This document shows positions 1 to 6,722 of a stretch of 12,363 bases of DNA, one piece after another. The translations under genes and the position numbers were made by a program. The notes under the pieces were generated by a model that saw nothing but the letters and a program-made list of their open reading frames with translations, ran no database searches and was not told where the DNA came from. Position 1 is the stretch's first letter. Every line of letters starts with the position of its first letter. This stretch comes from SIG673 sp045653945 (GTDB lineage: Bacteria > Bacillota > Clostridia > Oscillospirales > CAG-272), in the NCBI GenBank assembly GCA_045653945.1, contig JAZOML010000022.1:1-12363 (forward strand). Direction: 5' to 3'.

Positions 1-105
1 CATAAGAGCAAGCCTGCCCGAAATAAACGCGGCATTTGTGTTTACAATGTCGCCTATGAGAATTTCCGTTCCCACACATAAAATTTCCGCATTTCTGATT
101 TGCAT
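1..105 (-). CDS. cinA: CinA-like protein, N-terminal end only (cut by window edge)
   Basis: The minus strand encodes 35 codons from an ATG at 105 and runs off the window. The peptide begins MQIRNAEILCVGTEIL and continues with GDIVNTNAAFISGRL, which matches the start of the CinA / MoCF-biosynthesis-like domain (typical pattern: AEI-x-VGTELL-x-G-x-I-x-NTNA-x-F-x-S). Known members of this family act as nicotinamide mononucleotide deamidase and/or ADP-ribose pyrophosphatase in pyridine-nucleotide recycling, and the gene is often near recA. Only the N-terminal domain is visible, so the C-terminal deamidase domain cannot be checked. The start is set by an AGAGGAAA ribosome site (about 110-117) at good spacing. 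The gene is divergent from the isomerase gene across a repeat-rich spacer. Confidence 0.85.
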   Translation of the reverse strand, partial: MQIRNAEILCVGTEILIGDIVNTNAAFISGRLALM

Positions 106-326
106 AAAATTTCCTCTTTTTCTTTTTACAAAAGTTTTTGCCTCGCTTTTTTCAAAAAGCGAGCGCGGTTGAGGGTGCGTAACCCTCAAAATACCGCCGT
201 TTCTTTTTTGCAAGCTTTTTTCTTTGCGGCTGCAACCACCAAAGAAAAAAGCGACTGCGTGAGCAGGTGAGGGTGCTTATTAAAACTTTAACTATGCCCT
301 CTCTTGTTTTTTTATTTAATTACCAC
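106..326. repeat. Hairpin-rich spacer between cinA and the isomerase gene
   Basis: No gene is seen here. Three inverted repeats lie in a row. The first, at 142-163, is a copy of the dispersed palindrome (10-bp arms CTCGCTTTTT / AAAAAGCGAG), preceded by AAGTTTTTGCC at 132-142. The second is a nested hairpin at 165-197: GCGGT pairs with ACCGC, and inside it TGAGGGT (170-176) pairs with ACCCTCA (182-188). The third, at 214-252, has perfect 13-bp arms (GCTTTTTTCTTTG / CAAAGAAAAAAGC) around a 13-nt loop and is preceded by TTTTTTGCAA, so it looks like an expanded member of the same family. None has the layout of a classic terminator for a flanking gene on either strand. Confidence 0.7.
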
Positions 327-355
327 TTGACTACTCTGTTTTTTTATGCTATACT
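327..355 (+). promoter_or_regulatory. SigA-type promoter of the isomerase gene
   Basis: TTGACT (327-332) and TATACT (350-355) are separated by exactly 17 bp. This predicts a start near 362 and a leader of about 72 nt. The leader ends in a GGAGG ribosome site at 420-424. I saw no riboswitch-like fold in the short AT-rich leader. Confidence 0.8.
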
Positions 356-433
356 CTAACTGTCAGCGTATTTATTATATAATAAAAACGCACATAATTC
401 AAGTAATTTATTAAAATTTGGAGGAAAAATTTT

Positions 434-1261
434 ATGATGAAATTTGACAAAACTCTCCCCGTAGGACTTCAGCTCTACACCGTAAGAGATTACCTTGCAG
501 CCGACCTTATCGGCACTCTTAAAAAGGTAAAGGCAATGGGCTACGACTACGTTGAGCCGGCAGGTCTTTACGACTACACCGCAGAGGAGTTCCGCAAGGC
601 ACTTGACGATATCGGACTCACCGCTATCTGTGCTCACGTTCCTTATGCTGCTATGAAGGCAGACATCGACAAGGTTATCGCCGACTACAAGACTATCGGA
701 ATTAACTACATAGCAATTCCCTACCTTGAGCCCGATGACCGCCCCGACGGAAAGAACTACGACGAGTTCCTTAAAAACGCATACGCTTTTGGTAAGAAGT
801 TTGCCGAAAACGGTATGACTATGCTCTACCACAACCACGATTTCGAGTTCACCAAGCTCCCCGACGGCAGATACGCACTTGACGCAATGTACGAGGGTAT
901 TCCTGCCGAATATCTCCAAACCGAGCTTGACTGCTGCTGGGTAAAGGTAGGCGGCGAGAACCCTGCTGCTTATATCAGAAAGTACGCAGGCAGAGCACCT
1001 ATCGTTCACTTAAAGGACTTTGCAGGCTCCAAGACTGAGAATATGTATAACCTCATCGGACTTGCAGCAACCGAGAAGGTAACCAACACCTTCCAGCTCC
1101 GTCCCGTAGGCTACGGCAGACAGGATATCCCCACCATACTTGAAGCTGCTCTTGAAAGCGGCACAAAGTACCTTGTTGTTGAGCAGGACAACTGGGGCGA
1201 CCAGACCGCACTTGAAGCGGCTGAGATGTCCAGAAACTACCTCAGAACACTTGGCTTCTAA
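434..1261 (+). CDS. Sugar phosphate isomerase/epimerase (xylose-isomerase-like TIM barrel)
   Basis: This is a 275-residue protein of the AP-endonuclease-2 / xylose-isomerase-like TIM-barrel superfamily, the group that holds IolE-type and sugar phosphate isomerases. The N terminus has a barrel strand plus GLQLYTVRD (11-19). The likely divalent-metal ligands are spread over the barrel as expected: E41 in YVEPAG, H68 in CAHVP, the H133-N-H135 pair in LYHNHDFEF, E164/D166 in TELDCCW, H192 in VHLKD and E250 in VVEQD. The length is normal for a single barrel and there is no signal peptide, so it is cytoplasmic. The start is ATG434, 9 nt after GGAGG; ATG437 is a possible alternative. It stands alone between its own promoter and a strong terminator, so the substrate cannot be inferred from neighbours. 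The family call is firm; the reaction is not known. Confidence 0.9.
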   Translation: MMKFDKTLPVGLQLYTVRDYLAADLIGTLKKVKAMGYDYVEPAGLYDYTAEEFRKALDDIGLTAICAHVPYAAMKADIDKVIADYKTIGINYIAIPYLEPDDRPDGKNYDEFLKNAYAFGKKFAENGMTMLYHNHDFEFTKLPDGRYALDAMYEGIPAEYLQTELDCCWVKVGGENPAAYIRKYAGRAPIVHLKDFAGSKTENMYNLIGLAATEKVTNTFQLRPVGYGRQDIPTILEAALESGTKYLVVEQDNWGDQTALEAAEMSRNYLRTLGF

Positions 1262-1323
1262 GCAGGCACGCAAGTCAATCTAAGCTTTAGTTTACACCAT
1301 TTGATGCATCATATAATATCGTT

Positions 1324-1360
1324 AAAACAGGCTGACTTAACCAAGTCAGCCTGTTTTTTT
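1324..1360. terminator. Bidirectional intrinsic terminator between isomerase and fic genes
   Basis: A perfect 15-bp stem (1324-1338 with 1343-1357) has a 4-nt AACC loop. It is followed by T-runs on the plus strand and flanked by A-runs that give Ts on the minus strand. It lies 62 nt after the isomerase stop and 6 nt after the fic stop, so it can end both convergent transcripts. Confidence 0.92.
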
Positions 1361-1365
1361 ATTTG

Positions 1366-2607
1366 TTAAAAGTTATATTTGTAGGTTAATACATCAGAGC
1401 TCATACTATATATGACTCCGCCTCGTCTATTCTCAGTTTTTTTCAAAATTCCATATTCGGTCAATTTATTAAGAACTTTAATCGCTCCTGCACTTGACAT
1501 TTTTGAATTTATATACTTTAAAAACATTTTATAATTAAAATAATCACAAGGATTATGAACAAGTATTTTTTTTACATAAACCAGCTCTGTTTGCGTTAAG
1601 ACGTCTCCGGTTTTCATAAGATGCTTTGCTATTTCCTCTAGATTTTTATATACAAAGCTGTATTTTATGGAAGTTTCAAGTACATACCCAAGAAAATAAG
1701 TTAGATCGTTTCTAGTATTTCTGGTTTCGCGCAATGCTTTATAATAAGAATTTTTACTTTCATTTATTGCCTCGCTCATAAAATAAGGCGCATCAACGAT
1801 ATTGTTTATCCAGTTAAGCCAAAATGACACCATACGTGCCGTTCTTCCGTTATAATCAAAATACGGATGCACGTACAAAATATAGTAGTGGCATATATAT
1901 GGTAGCAGAACTCCGTATTTCTTGATGTTTTCAGAAGCATTTGCAAAAGCAAACATACTGTCCATACATTCGTCTAATATATGATGATCCGCGCCTTCAT
2001 AATTGTCTATTGTTACGGAATCGTCGCGGTAAAACGCGCCGTCTTTAAGTTTGCAATCTTCATCAAGGCAGTCGTTGCTCAAAATGGAATATAGCTTTAA
2101 CAAATTATCTTTATTAAACTGAGGCTTTTCGTTAATTATATATTTAACAGCATTCAGCATATTTTTAACGATAATGTCGTTTTTGTCCTTTAAATTACCA
2201 TTTCTTTGTATTTCTGCTATTCGTTTATGTGTAGTGGGAACATTTTCAATAGCAAGAGAGCCCTCAACCTCAGAAAACAATCTTGACACAATAATTTGAT
2301 CAACGTTTCTATCAAATAGTGAGCCTTGAGATACATCAAAATCAGATAGCAAAATTCTAAGATATTCTTTTCGCAAAGAAAGTAAATATTTTCCATCAAC
2401 ATAGAATAAATGTTTTGAATTAAAAGTTTTAAGCGGCAACTTTTTTAAATAATCACAACCCTCGTCAAGCATACAGTCCTTTGTATCTAAAAACTCTCGA
2501 AATCGCTCGCCGGAAAGCATTATTCCAATCTTTTGATTATATCGTAAATCATCTATTGTGTAATATTTCTCTCCTAGCATAAACAAAAGTGCCTCATTAC
2601 TATCCAT
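1366..2607 (-). CDS. Fic family protein (class II-like) with C-terminal winged-helix-like region
   Basis: This is a 413-residue Fic-domain protein. Most Fic enzymes transfer AMP from ATP to a hydroxyl of a target protein, and some also remove it. The active-site loop is HPYFDYNGRTAR at 247-258: catalytic His247, Asp251, Asn253, Gly254 and Arg255 are kept, but the usual Gly of the G-N-G-R stretch is Tyr252. An inhibitory-helix motif of the (S/T)xxxE(G/N) type is present upstream as SLAIEN (117-122), so the protein should be self-inhibited as in class II Fic proteins. Residues about 340-413 look like a winged helix (SSAGAIKVLNKLTEYGILKK). The start at ATG2607 is chosen because GGAGG lies 5 nt upstream and the promoter puts the transcript start near 2632. 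The frame stays open to 2721, but those codons would lie upstream of the RNA start. There is no separate antitoxin gene next to it. The target is unknown. Confidence 0.92.
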   Translation of the reverse strand: MDSNEALLFMLGEKYYTIDDLRYNQKIGIMLSGERFREFLDTKDCMLDEGCDYLKKLPLKTFNSKHLFYVDGKYLLSLRKEYLRILLSDFDVSQGSLFDRNVDQIIVSRLFSEVEGSLAIENVPTTHKRIAEIQRNGNLKDKNDIIVKNMLNAVKYIINEKPQFNKDNLLKLYSILSNDCLDEDCKLKDGAFYRDDSVTIDNYEGADHHILDECMDSMFAFANASENIKKYGVLLPYICHYYILYVHPYFDYNGRTARMVSFWLNWINNIVDAPYFMSEAINESKNSYYKALRETRNTRNDLTYFLGYVLETSIKYSFVYKNLEEIAKHLMKTGDVLTQTELVYVKKILVHNPCDYFNYKMFLKYINSKMSSAGAIKVLNKLTEYGILKKTENRRGGVIYSMSSDVLTYKYNF

Positions 2608-2638
2608 AACAACCTCCGTCATCGTGAAATATACATAT

Positions 2639-2667
2639 AGTATAACCGTTTTTTTTCGATTTGTCAA
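2639..2667 (-). promoter_or_regulatory. Consensus SigA promoter of fic
   Basis: On the minus strand TTGACA (2667-2662) and TATACT (2644-2639) are 17 bp apart, a near-perfect match. This predicts a start near 2632, about 25 nt before the fic ATG. Confidence 0.9.
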
Positions 2668-2697
2668 CCCTTTTATAAACCTTTTGATAAACCTTTT
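2663..2697 (-). promoter_or_regulatory. Possible operator: 12-bp-phased direct repeats over the fic -35 box
   Basis: The minus strand carries AAAAGGTTTAT at 2697-2687 and again, identically, at 2685-2675. A third degenerate copy (8 of 11 positions, 2673-2663) overlaps the -35 box. The period is 12 bp, near one helical turn. Repeats over a promoter are a common place for a repressor to bind; the winged-helix-like tail of the Fic protein makes self-regulation one possibility. This is inference. Confidence 0.35.
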
Positions 2698-2727
2698 TGC
2701 CAAATCATGAAATAAACGCAATTTATT

Positions 2728-2756
2728 TTAACATTATTAAAGGCGCCGCATATACT
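2728..2756 (+). promoter_or_regulatory. Promoter of the three-gene small-protein operon
   Basis: TTAACA (2728-2733) and TATACT (2751-2756) are separated by 17 bp. The predicted start near 2763 leaves only a very short leader before GGAGG (2766-2770). It is divergent from the fic promoter, with about 60 bp between the -35 boxes. Confidence 0.75.
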
Positions 2757-2779
2757 GTAAAAAAAGGAGGACTACGGTT

Positions 2780-3016
2780 ATGAATAGCAAGGGCTTAAAG
2801 GAAAAGCTAAACAAAATGTCGGATATGGAGCTTTACACTCTTATCCATACGGTTGCACTCGCATCGGGGCTTGACGGTGCAAGAGCACAGGCGCTTACGT
2901 CGGATATTCCACGCCTGCGCCGTATGATTTCCTCACTTAGCGATGAGCAAATCGCCACAATGCTCTCCTCAATCGGCAGGAACGTCGATATAAATAAGCT
3001 TTTCGGAGGAAACTGA
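2780..3016 (+). CDS. Small conserved-looking protein of unknown function (78 aa)
   Basis: This is a 78-residue soluble protein that I do not recognise by name. It is almost all helix-forming and has no signal peptide or membrane segment. It reads like two or three short helices: a start such as LKEKLNKMSDMELYTLIHTV, a middle rich in Arg and Ala, and a tail SDEQIATMLSSIGRNVDINK ending in a Gly-rich LFGGN. The ATG at 2780 follows GGAGG by 9 nt. The next gene starts 2 nt after the stop, so the two are almost certainly co-translated. Its tail resembles the end of the next protein (GLSKILGGK), which may mean a shared binding mode; that is a guess. Confidence 0.85.
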   Translation: MNSKGLKEKLNKMSDMELYTLIHTVALASGLDGARAQALTSDIPRLRRMISSLSDEQIATMLSSIGRNVDINKLFGGN

Positions 3017-3018
3017 TT

Positions 3019-3423
3019 ATGGATAACGGCAATTTTCCCGATTTAGGGCAGCTTCTCTATGCCCTAAAAGACAATCCTCAGCTCCTTCAAATGCTAATGA
3101 GTATGATGAGCGCACCGCAAAAAAACGAGCCACGTCCCCCCTCACCCGACCTTATGAGCCTACTCTCGGGTATGCAAAATAACGGCTCATCACCCCCGCC
3201 AAGTGAAAAATCGGGAAACTCCAAGTGCGAAAACGGATTTTGGGGTGCCACCCAAAATGACAGTATTCTAGGCTCAAACGAAGAAAACGCAAAACGCATA
3301 AACCTACTGAACGCCGTCCGCCCGTATCTTAGCGAAAGCAGGCAAGCAAGACTTGACACCGTGATAAAACTGCTTAAAATAGCGGGAATTGGCGGACTTT
3401 CTAAAATTCTTGGCGGTAAATGA
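3019..3423 (+). CDS. Small two-part protein of unknown function (134 aa)
   Basis: This is a 134-residue protein with two conserved-looking ends and a disordered middle. The N terminus (about 1-32) is a helix with NPQLLQMLMSMMSA, rich in Met and Leu. Residues 33-85 are Pro/Ser/Asn-rich and likely unstructured. The C terminus (about 92-134) is a basic, helical segment: KRINLLNAVRPYLSESRQAR, then LDTVIKLLKIAGIGGL. I recall this layout from unnamed Clostridia proteins but cannot assign a function. The start is set by GGAGG at 3004-3008, inside the end of the previous gene, and the next gene begins 1 nt after its stop. No signal peptide is seen. Confidence 0.82.
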   Translation: MDNGNFPDLGQLLYALKDNPQLLQMLMSMMSAPQKNEPRPPSPDLMSLLSGMQNNGSSPPPSEKSGNSKCENGFWGATQNDSILGSNEENAKRINLLNAVRPYLSESRQARLDTVIKLLKIAGIGGLSKILGGK

Positions 3424-3424
3424 T

Positions 3425-3844
3425 ATGTACGTAAGAAGCTATAAAACCCTGCCGCAAGGCACTGATAAGACCGACAGCGCAAAGCCACTTGATACGGCTG
3501 ACAAAGAAAAGGTAATTGACAAAACCGAGCCGCAAGCGAAAAAAAGCCGCTATAAGGCAAGACGCAAAATGCCCGAATTTCACCCACCCCACTCCGAGCC
3601 TACCTCAGATAACACACCGCACGATAGCGAAAACACCGACTCTCTCGGTAGCGAAACCGACTCACGCAATCATCAAAACGCTCCAAAACCCGACTCACAT
3701 ACCCCCGAAAACACCGAAAAAAGCACCCACGCCCCCCTCTATACGCAAAACGAAATGCTCGTCTTGGCGGTAGCAGTGCTCCTGCTCCTTGAAGGTGCGG
3801 ACGATATACTGATTTTAGCCCTCGGCTACGCTCTCTGCCCGTAG
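3425..3844 (+). CDS. Disordered protein with hydrophobic C-terminal tail, unknown function (139 aa)
   Basis: This is a 139-residue protein. Residues about 1-105 are strongly polar and low complexity (Lys, Asp, Thr, Pro, Ser, His), with a basic patch KKSRYKARRK near 39-48. The last 29 residues are a hydrophobic hairpin-like tail: NEMLVLAVAVLLLLEGADDI and then LILALGYALCP, with an acidic EGADD turn between two Leu-rich stretches. A tail of this LLLL-x-EG-x-DD-x-LLLAL type suggests membrane or partner contact. I have seen similar tails in unnamed Clostridia proteins, some thought to be spore-linked, but nothing here proves that. ATG3425 is used because it follows the previous stop by 1 nt. The frame is open upstream to 3389, but that would overlap the previous gene. 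Confidence 0.78.
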   Translation: MYVRSYKTLPQGTDKTDSAKPLDTADKEKVIDKTEPQAKKSRYKARRKMPEFHPPHSEPTSDNTPHDSENTDSLGSETDSRNHQNAPKPDSHTPENTEKSTHAPLYTQNEMLVLAVAVLLLLEGADDILILALGYALCP

Positions 3845-4196
3845 GTCATTATTATGGCTTTGTTTTTTATTTTTTCGCTTTTCTTTTTCCACCTTTCTTG
3901 AAAGAGTCGGTAATCACCGACAGGCAAATAACTAATTTGGTGTAAAATTTACACTATACATCACGGAAGCGTGGTAAGAGAAGTTCTTTTGGTCGGTAGC
4001 ACCGACAGGCAAATAACTAATTTAGTGTAAAATTTATACTACACATCACGGTGGCGTAGTGAGAAAAGTTTTTGCCAAGCTTTTTTCAAAAAGCGGAAAA
4101 AATAAAAAGTAAAAAAATTAAAATAAACACCACGGAAGCGTGGTAAGAGAAGTTCTTTTGCCTACCTTTTCTTTCAAGAAAAGTAGGAAAAGAAAG
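3845..4196. repeat. Repeat-rich spacer: tandem 83-86 bp unit plus dispersed palindromes
   Basis: No gene is seen here. Two adjacent direct copies of a unit span 3906-3991 and 3992-4074 and are nearly identical over the first 55 bases. Each unit holds a GTCGGT/ACCGAC hairpin, the stretch CAGGCAAATAACTAATTT, a GTGTAAA-A-TTTACAC type inverted repeat (3940-3954 in unit 1) and a CACGG hairpin region, then GTAAGAGAAG-like sequence. Unit 2 runs into a palindrome copy at 4079-4094. A third, partial copy starts at 4128 with CCACG-GAAG-CGTGG (4130-4143) and ends in a different palindrome (4161-4187, CCTAC...GTAGG around TTTTCTT-TC-AAGAAAA). A short remnant, TTTCTTGAAAG, lies at 3894-3904. Confidence 0.85.
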
Positions 4197-4225
4197 TTCT
4201 AAAAATGAGCAACACCTCATATACT
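4197..4225 (+). promoter_or_regulatory. Possible promoter of the carboxypeptidase gene
   Basis: A good -10 box, TATACT (4220-4225), has only a weak -35 match, TTCTAA (4197-4202), at 17 bp. It lies about 50 bp before the coding start. A small TTTCC/GGAAA inverted repeat (4239-4253) falls in the predicted leader. Confidence 0.4.
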
Positions 4226-4275
4226 ACCCCGAAAGCGTTTTCCGTTAGGGAAAGGCGTGGAAAGGATTTTTGTAT

Positions 4276-5421
4276 ATGAAATTTTTGTGTGCTTTTTTTA
4301 CCGTTATCCTTGTGCTATCTTCTTCTTTTGGTGTACCCGTCAGTGCAAAAAACGACGGCTACACATTGGAAAGCGACGCAAAATCCCTCATTTTAATTGA
4401 GGCAAACACAGGCACAGTCCTTTACGAAAAGGACGCCGATATGCCGCTTCCACCCGCCTCAGTTACTAAGGTTATGACAATGCTGCTCGTTATGGAAGCG
4501 ATAGACAGCGGCAAAATTTCACTTAACGACCTCGTTTCGGTCAGTGAATACGCCGCAAATATGGGCGGCTCTCAGGTCTACCTTGAAGCAGGTGAGCAGA
4601 TGAGCGTTGATGAGCTTTTAAAATGCGTTGTCGTAGCCTCGGCAAACGATGCCTGCGTAGCTCTTGCCGAGCATATTGCAGGCAGCGAGGAGCTATTCGT
4701 TGCTAAAATGAACGAAAGAGCTGCCGAGCTCGGTATGAAAAACACACACTTTGAAAATACAAACGGACTTGATGATACCACGCAAAACCACGTTATAAGC
4801 GCACGCGATATAGCGATTATGAGCGCCGAGCTTATAGCAAAGCACCCTAAAATCCTTGAATATTCGTCTATTTGGATGGACAGTATAAGAGGTGGAGCTT
4901 TTGGTCTGACCAACACTAATAGACTTATTCGCTTTTACAGCGGCGCAAACGGTCTTAAGACGGGCTCGACCTCAAAGGCTAAATTCTGTATCAGCGCAAG
5001 CGCAAAGCGAAACGGTATGCAGCTTATATGCGTCGTTATGGGGGCGTCCACAAGGGATACCCGAAATGAAACGGCGAAAAAGCTGCTTGACTACGGCTTT
5101 GCAAACTACGCTTACGAGGAATTCCCCGCATCGTCTACGGCGGAAATCAAGGTTACGGGTGCAGCGGAAAGCGTTTTACCGCTCACCTACGGCGACTTCA
5201 AGACGGTTATTGATAAGGGTGGCGCAGGCAAAATCGAAAGCACACTCACCCTGCCCGATAGCGTAGCCGCTCCAATCACTAAGGGACAGCAAATCGGTAC
5301 TCTTACCTATACCTTAAACGGTCAAACCCTTGCCGAAATACCCATAACCGCCGCCTCCGACGCTCCGCGTATCAGCTTTTGGCAAATTTTTTCCCGACTT
5401 TTTGAATGCTTTTTGTACTGA
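4276..5421 (+). CDS. dacF: Secreted D-alanyl-D-alanine carboxypeptidase (DacA/DacF-type, peptidase S11)
   Basis: This 381-residue low-molecular-weight penicillin-binding protein removes the terminal D-Ala from peptidoglycan pentapeptides outside the membrane. An N-terminal signal peptide (FLCAFFTVILVLSSSFG) ends near VSA24. All three active-site motifs are present: SVTK (catalytic Ser62, Lys65), SAN (122-124) and KTG (228-230). Residues about 280-360 form the usual C-terminal beta-rich domain, and the last 17 or so (FWQIFSRLFECFLY) form an amphipathic helix that would hold the enzyme to the outer membrane leaflet. The length is typical. ATG4276 is chosen because AAGGA lies 9 nt upstream; a TTG at 4270 would be too close to it. 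Sporulating Firmicutes have several paralogues, so the symbol is a family label only. It is convergent with asd. Confidence 0.93.
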   Translation: MKFLCAFFTVILVLSSSFGVPVSAKNDGYTLESDAKSLILIEANTGTVLYEKDADMPLPPASVTKVMTMLLVMEAIDSGKISLNDLVSVSEYAANMGGSQVYLEAGEQMSVDELLKCVVVASANDACVALAEHIAGSEELFVAKMNERAAELGMKNTHFENTNGLDDTTQNHVISARDIAIMSAELIAKHPKILEYSSIWMDSIRGGAFGLTNTNRLIRFYSGANGLKTGSTSKAKFCISASAKRNGMQLICVVMGASTRDTRNETAKKLLDYGFANYAYEEFPASSTAEIKVTGAAESVLPLTYGDFKTVIDKGGAGKIESTLTLPDSVAAPITKGQQIGTLTYTLNGQTLAEIPITAASDAPRISFWQIFSRLFECFLY

Positions 5422-5499
5422 TCTCACCTATACCACCGCAAGGTGAGTCTCAAGCGATAATTTACCGCGTTTTTGAAATAAAAAACCAATTTTCCAAAT

Positions 5500-5559
5500 A
5501 AAAAAGGTCTTAGCCGAAAGTAAGGTGCAAAACTTACACCAAACGGCAAGACCTTTTTT
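5500..5559. terminator. Bidirectional terminator between dacF and asd
   Basis: AAAAAAGGTCTT-A-GCCG (5500-5516) pairs with CGGC-AAGACCTTTTTT (5544-5559), a 16-bp stem with one bulged A. Ts follow on both strands. The loop holds a smaller GTAAG/CTTAC hairpin. It lies about 80 nt after the dacF stop and about 60 nt after the asd stop. A weaker 7-bp hairpin without a T-run lies at 5423-5447. Confidence 0.88.
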
Positions 5560-5563
5560 GTTT

Positions 5564-5600
5564 GGAAGTTCTTTGGTTCCTTTCTTTCAAGAAAGGGACA
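5564..5600 (+). repeat. Dispersed palindrome copy next to the dacF/asd terminator
   Basis: GGAAGTTCTTTGG is followed by CCTTTCTT-TC-AAGAAAGG (5579-5596), a perfect 8-bp-arm palindrome. The order and spacing match the copy at 4150-4187. Confidence 0.7.
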
Positions 5601-5617
5601 AAAAATCTCTCGTAGAG

Positions 5618-6703
5618 TTATTTAGCTGTTATATAGCCAAGACGGGTAAGAAGCTCGGCGGAAAGCATAGCGCCGCCTGCCGCACCGCGAAGAGTGTTGT
5701 GGGAAAGTCCAACGAACTTGTAATCGTAGAGGTTATCCTCACGGAGTCTGCCTGCCGTTACACCCATACCGCCCTCAACGTCTCTGTGGATACCTGCCTG
5801 AGGGAAGTTGTCTTCCTCGTAGTAGGTGATGAACTGCTTGGGTGCGTGGGGGAGCTCAAGCTCTTGGGGAAGTCCCTTAAATGCCGCCCAGCGTTCAAGA
5901 ATTTGCTCCTTGGTGGGCTTCTTTCTGAACTTTACGAAAACGGATGCGGTGTGTCCGTCGGAAACGGGAACACGGTAGCACTGAGCGGATATAACAGGCT
6001 CGCTTGCCTTGACTATCTCGCCGTTTTCAATCTTACCCCAAACCTTGAGAGGCTCCTGCTCGGACTTTTCTTCCTCGCCGCCAATGTAGGGGATAACGTT
6101 GTCTATGATTTCGGGCCACTCCTTGAAGGTCTTGCCTGCTCCGGAAATTGCCTGATAAGTGGAAACGACAACCTCGTACGGCTCAAACTCCATAAGAGGA
6201 GCAAGGAGCGGAACGTAGCTCTGAATAGAGCAGTTAGGCTTAACCGCAATAAAGCCACGAGTAGTGCCGAGACGCTTTCTTTGGTCCTCGATAACCTTTG
6301 CGTGGTCAGCGTTGACCTCGGGAATCATCATAGGAACGTCGGGTGTCCAACGGTGTGCGGAGTTGTTGGAAACAACGGGAGTTTCCGCCTTTGCGTACTC
6401 ATATTCGAGCGCCTTGATAGCGTCCTTGGGCATATCAACTGCGCAAAATACGAAGTCAACGAGAGCGCAGACCTTTTCAACCTCGCTCGCATCGTAAATT
6501 ACCATATCCTTAACGTACTCAGGCATAGGAGCTGAAAGCTTCCATCTGCCGTCCATAACCTCGCCGTAGGGCTTACCTGCACTGCGAGCACTCGCCGCAA
6601 CACAGGTTACGTCATAATAGGGGTGGTTGTCAAGCAAAGTTAAAAATCTCTGTCCAACCATACCTGTTGCGCCTATAACGCCAACTCTTAATTTCTTTTC
6701 CAT
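5618..6703 (-). CDS. asd: Aspartate-semialdehyde dehydrogenase, archaeal/fungal type
   Basis: This 361-residue enzyme converts L-aspartyl-4-phosphate and NADPH to L-aspartate-4-semialdehyde, the branch point to lysine, diaminopimelate, threonine and methionine. The N-terminal nucleotide-binding loop is GATGMVG (11-17). The catalytic Cys158 lies in KPNCSIQ, the catalytic-type His251 in SDGHTASV, and PYIGGEEEK (205-213) is typical of the archaeal/eukaryotic subgroup rather than the classical bacterial one; this subgroup is common in Clostridia. ATG6703 is chosen because it begins directly before the Rossmann strand (MEKKLRVGVIGATG) and has AAAGAGAG upstream. The frame is open to 6745, but those codons are repeat sequence. 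No clear promoter is seen in the 130-bp gap to mnmM, so it may be read from the tkt promoter. Confidence 0.95.
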   Translation of the reverse strand: MEKKLRVGVIGATGMVGQRFLTLLDNHPYYDVTCVAASARSAGKPYGEVMDGRWKLSAPMPEYVKDMVIYDASEVEKVCALVDFVFCAVDMPKDAIKALEYEYAKAETPVVSNNSAHRWTPDVPMMIPEVNADHAKVIEDQRKRLGTTRGFIAVKPNCSIQSYVPLLAPLMEFEPYEVVVSTYQAISGAGKTFKEWPEIIDNVIPYIGGEEEKSEQEPLKVWGKIENGEIVKASEPVISAQCYRVPVSDGHTASVFVKFRKKPTKEQILERWAAFKGLPQELELPHAPKQFITYYEEDNFPQAGIHRDVEGGMGVTAGRLREDNLYDYKFVGLSHNTLRGAAGGAMLSAELLTRLGYITAK

Positions 6704-6722
6704 AGTTTTCTCTCTTTCTCCC

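Noticed and set aside
356..1273. Long open frames on the minus strand opposite the isomerase gene
   Set aside because: They are shadows of the plus-strand gene: no ribosome site, no family resemblance, and the plus-strand product has clear conserved motifs.
1366..2607. Fic toxin-antitoxin pair
   Set aside because: No small FicA-like antitoxin gene lies next to it, and the inhibitory motif is within the same protein, as in class II Fic proteins.
2608..2721. N-terminal extension of the Fic protein to 451 residues
   Set aside because: The consensus promoter places the RNA start near 2632, downstream of most of these codons, and GGAGG sits correctly before ATG2607. The extension simply translates the operator-like repeats.
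3389..3424. Upstream start for the third small gene
   Set aside because: It would overlap the preceding gene by 35 nt, while ATG3425 lies 1 nt after its stop, in line with the tight spacing of the operon.
3906..4187. CRISPR array
   Set aside because: There are only two full tandem units with near-identical sequence throughout, no unique spacers between short repeats, and no cas genes.
5423..5447. Terminator directly after dacF
   Set aside because: The 7-bp hairpin with an 11-nt loop has no T-run; the strong bidirectional terminator at 5500-5559 is the better candidate.
5525..6535. A 336-codon plus-strand frame opposite asd
   Set aside because: It begins in the terminator loop and its translation has no recognisable domain; the minus strand encodes a complete Asd with intact catalytic motifs.
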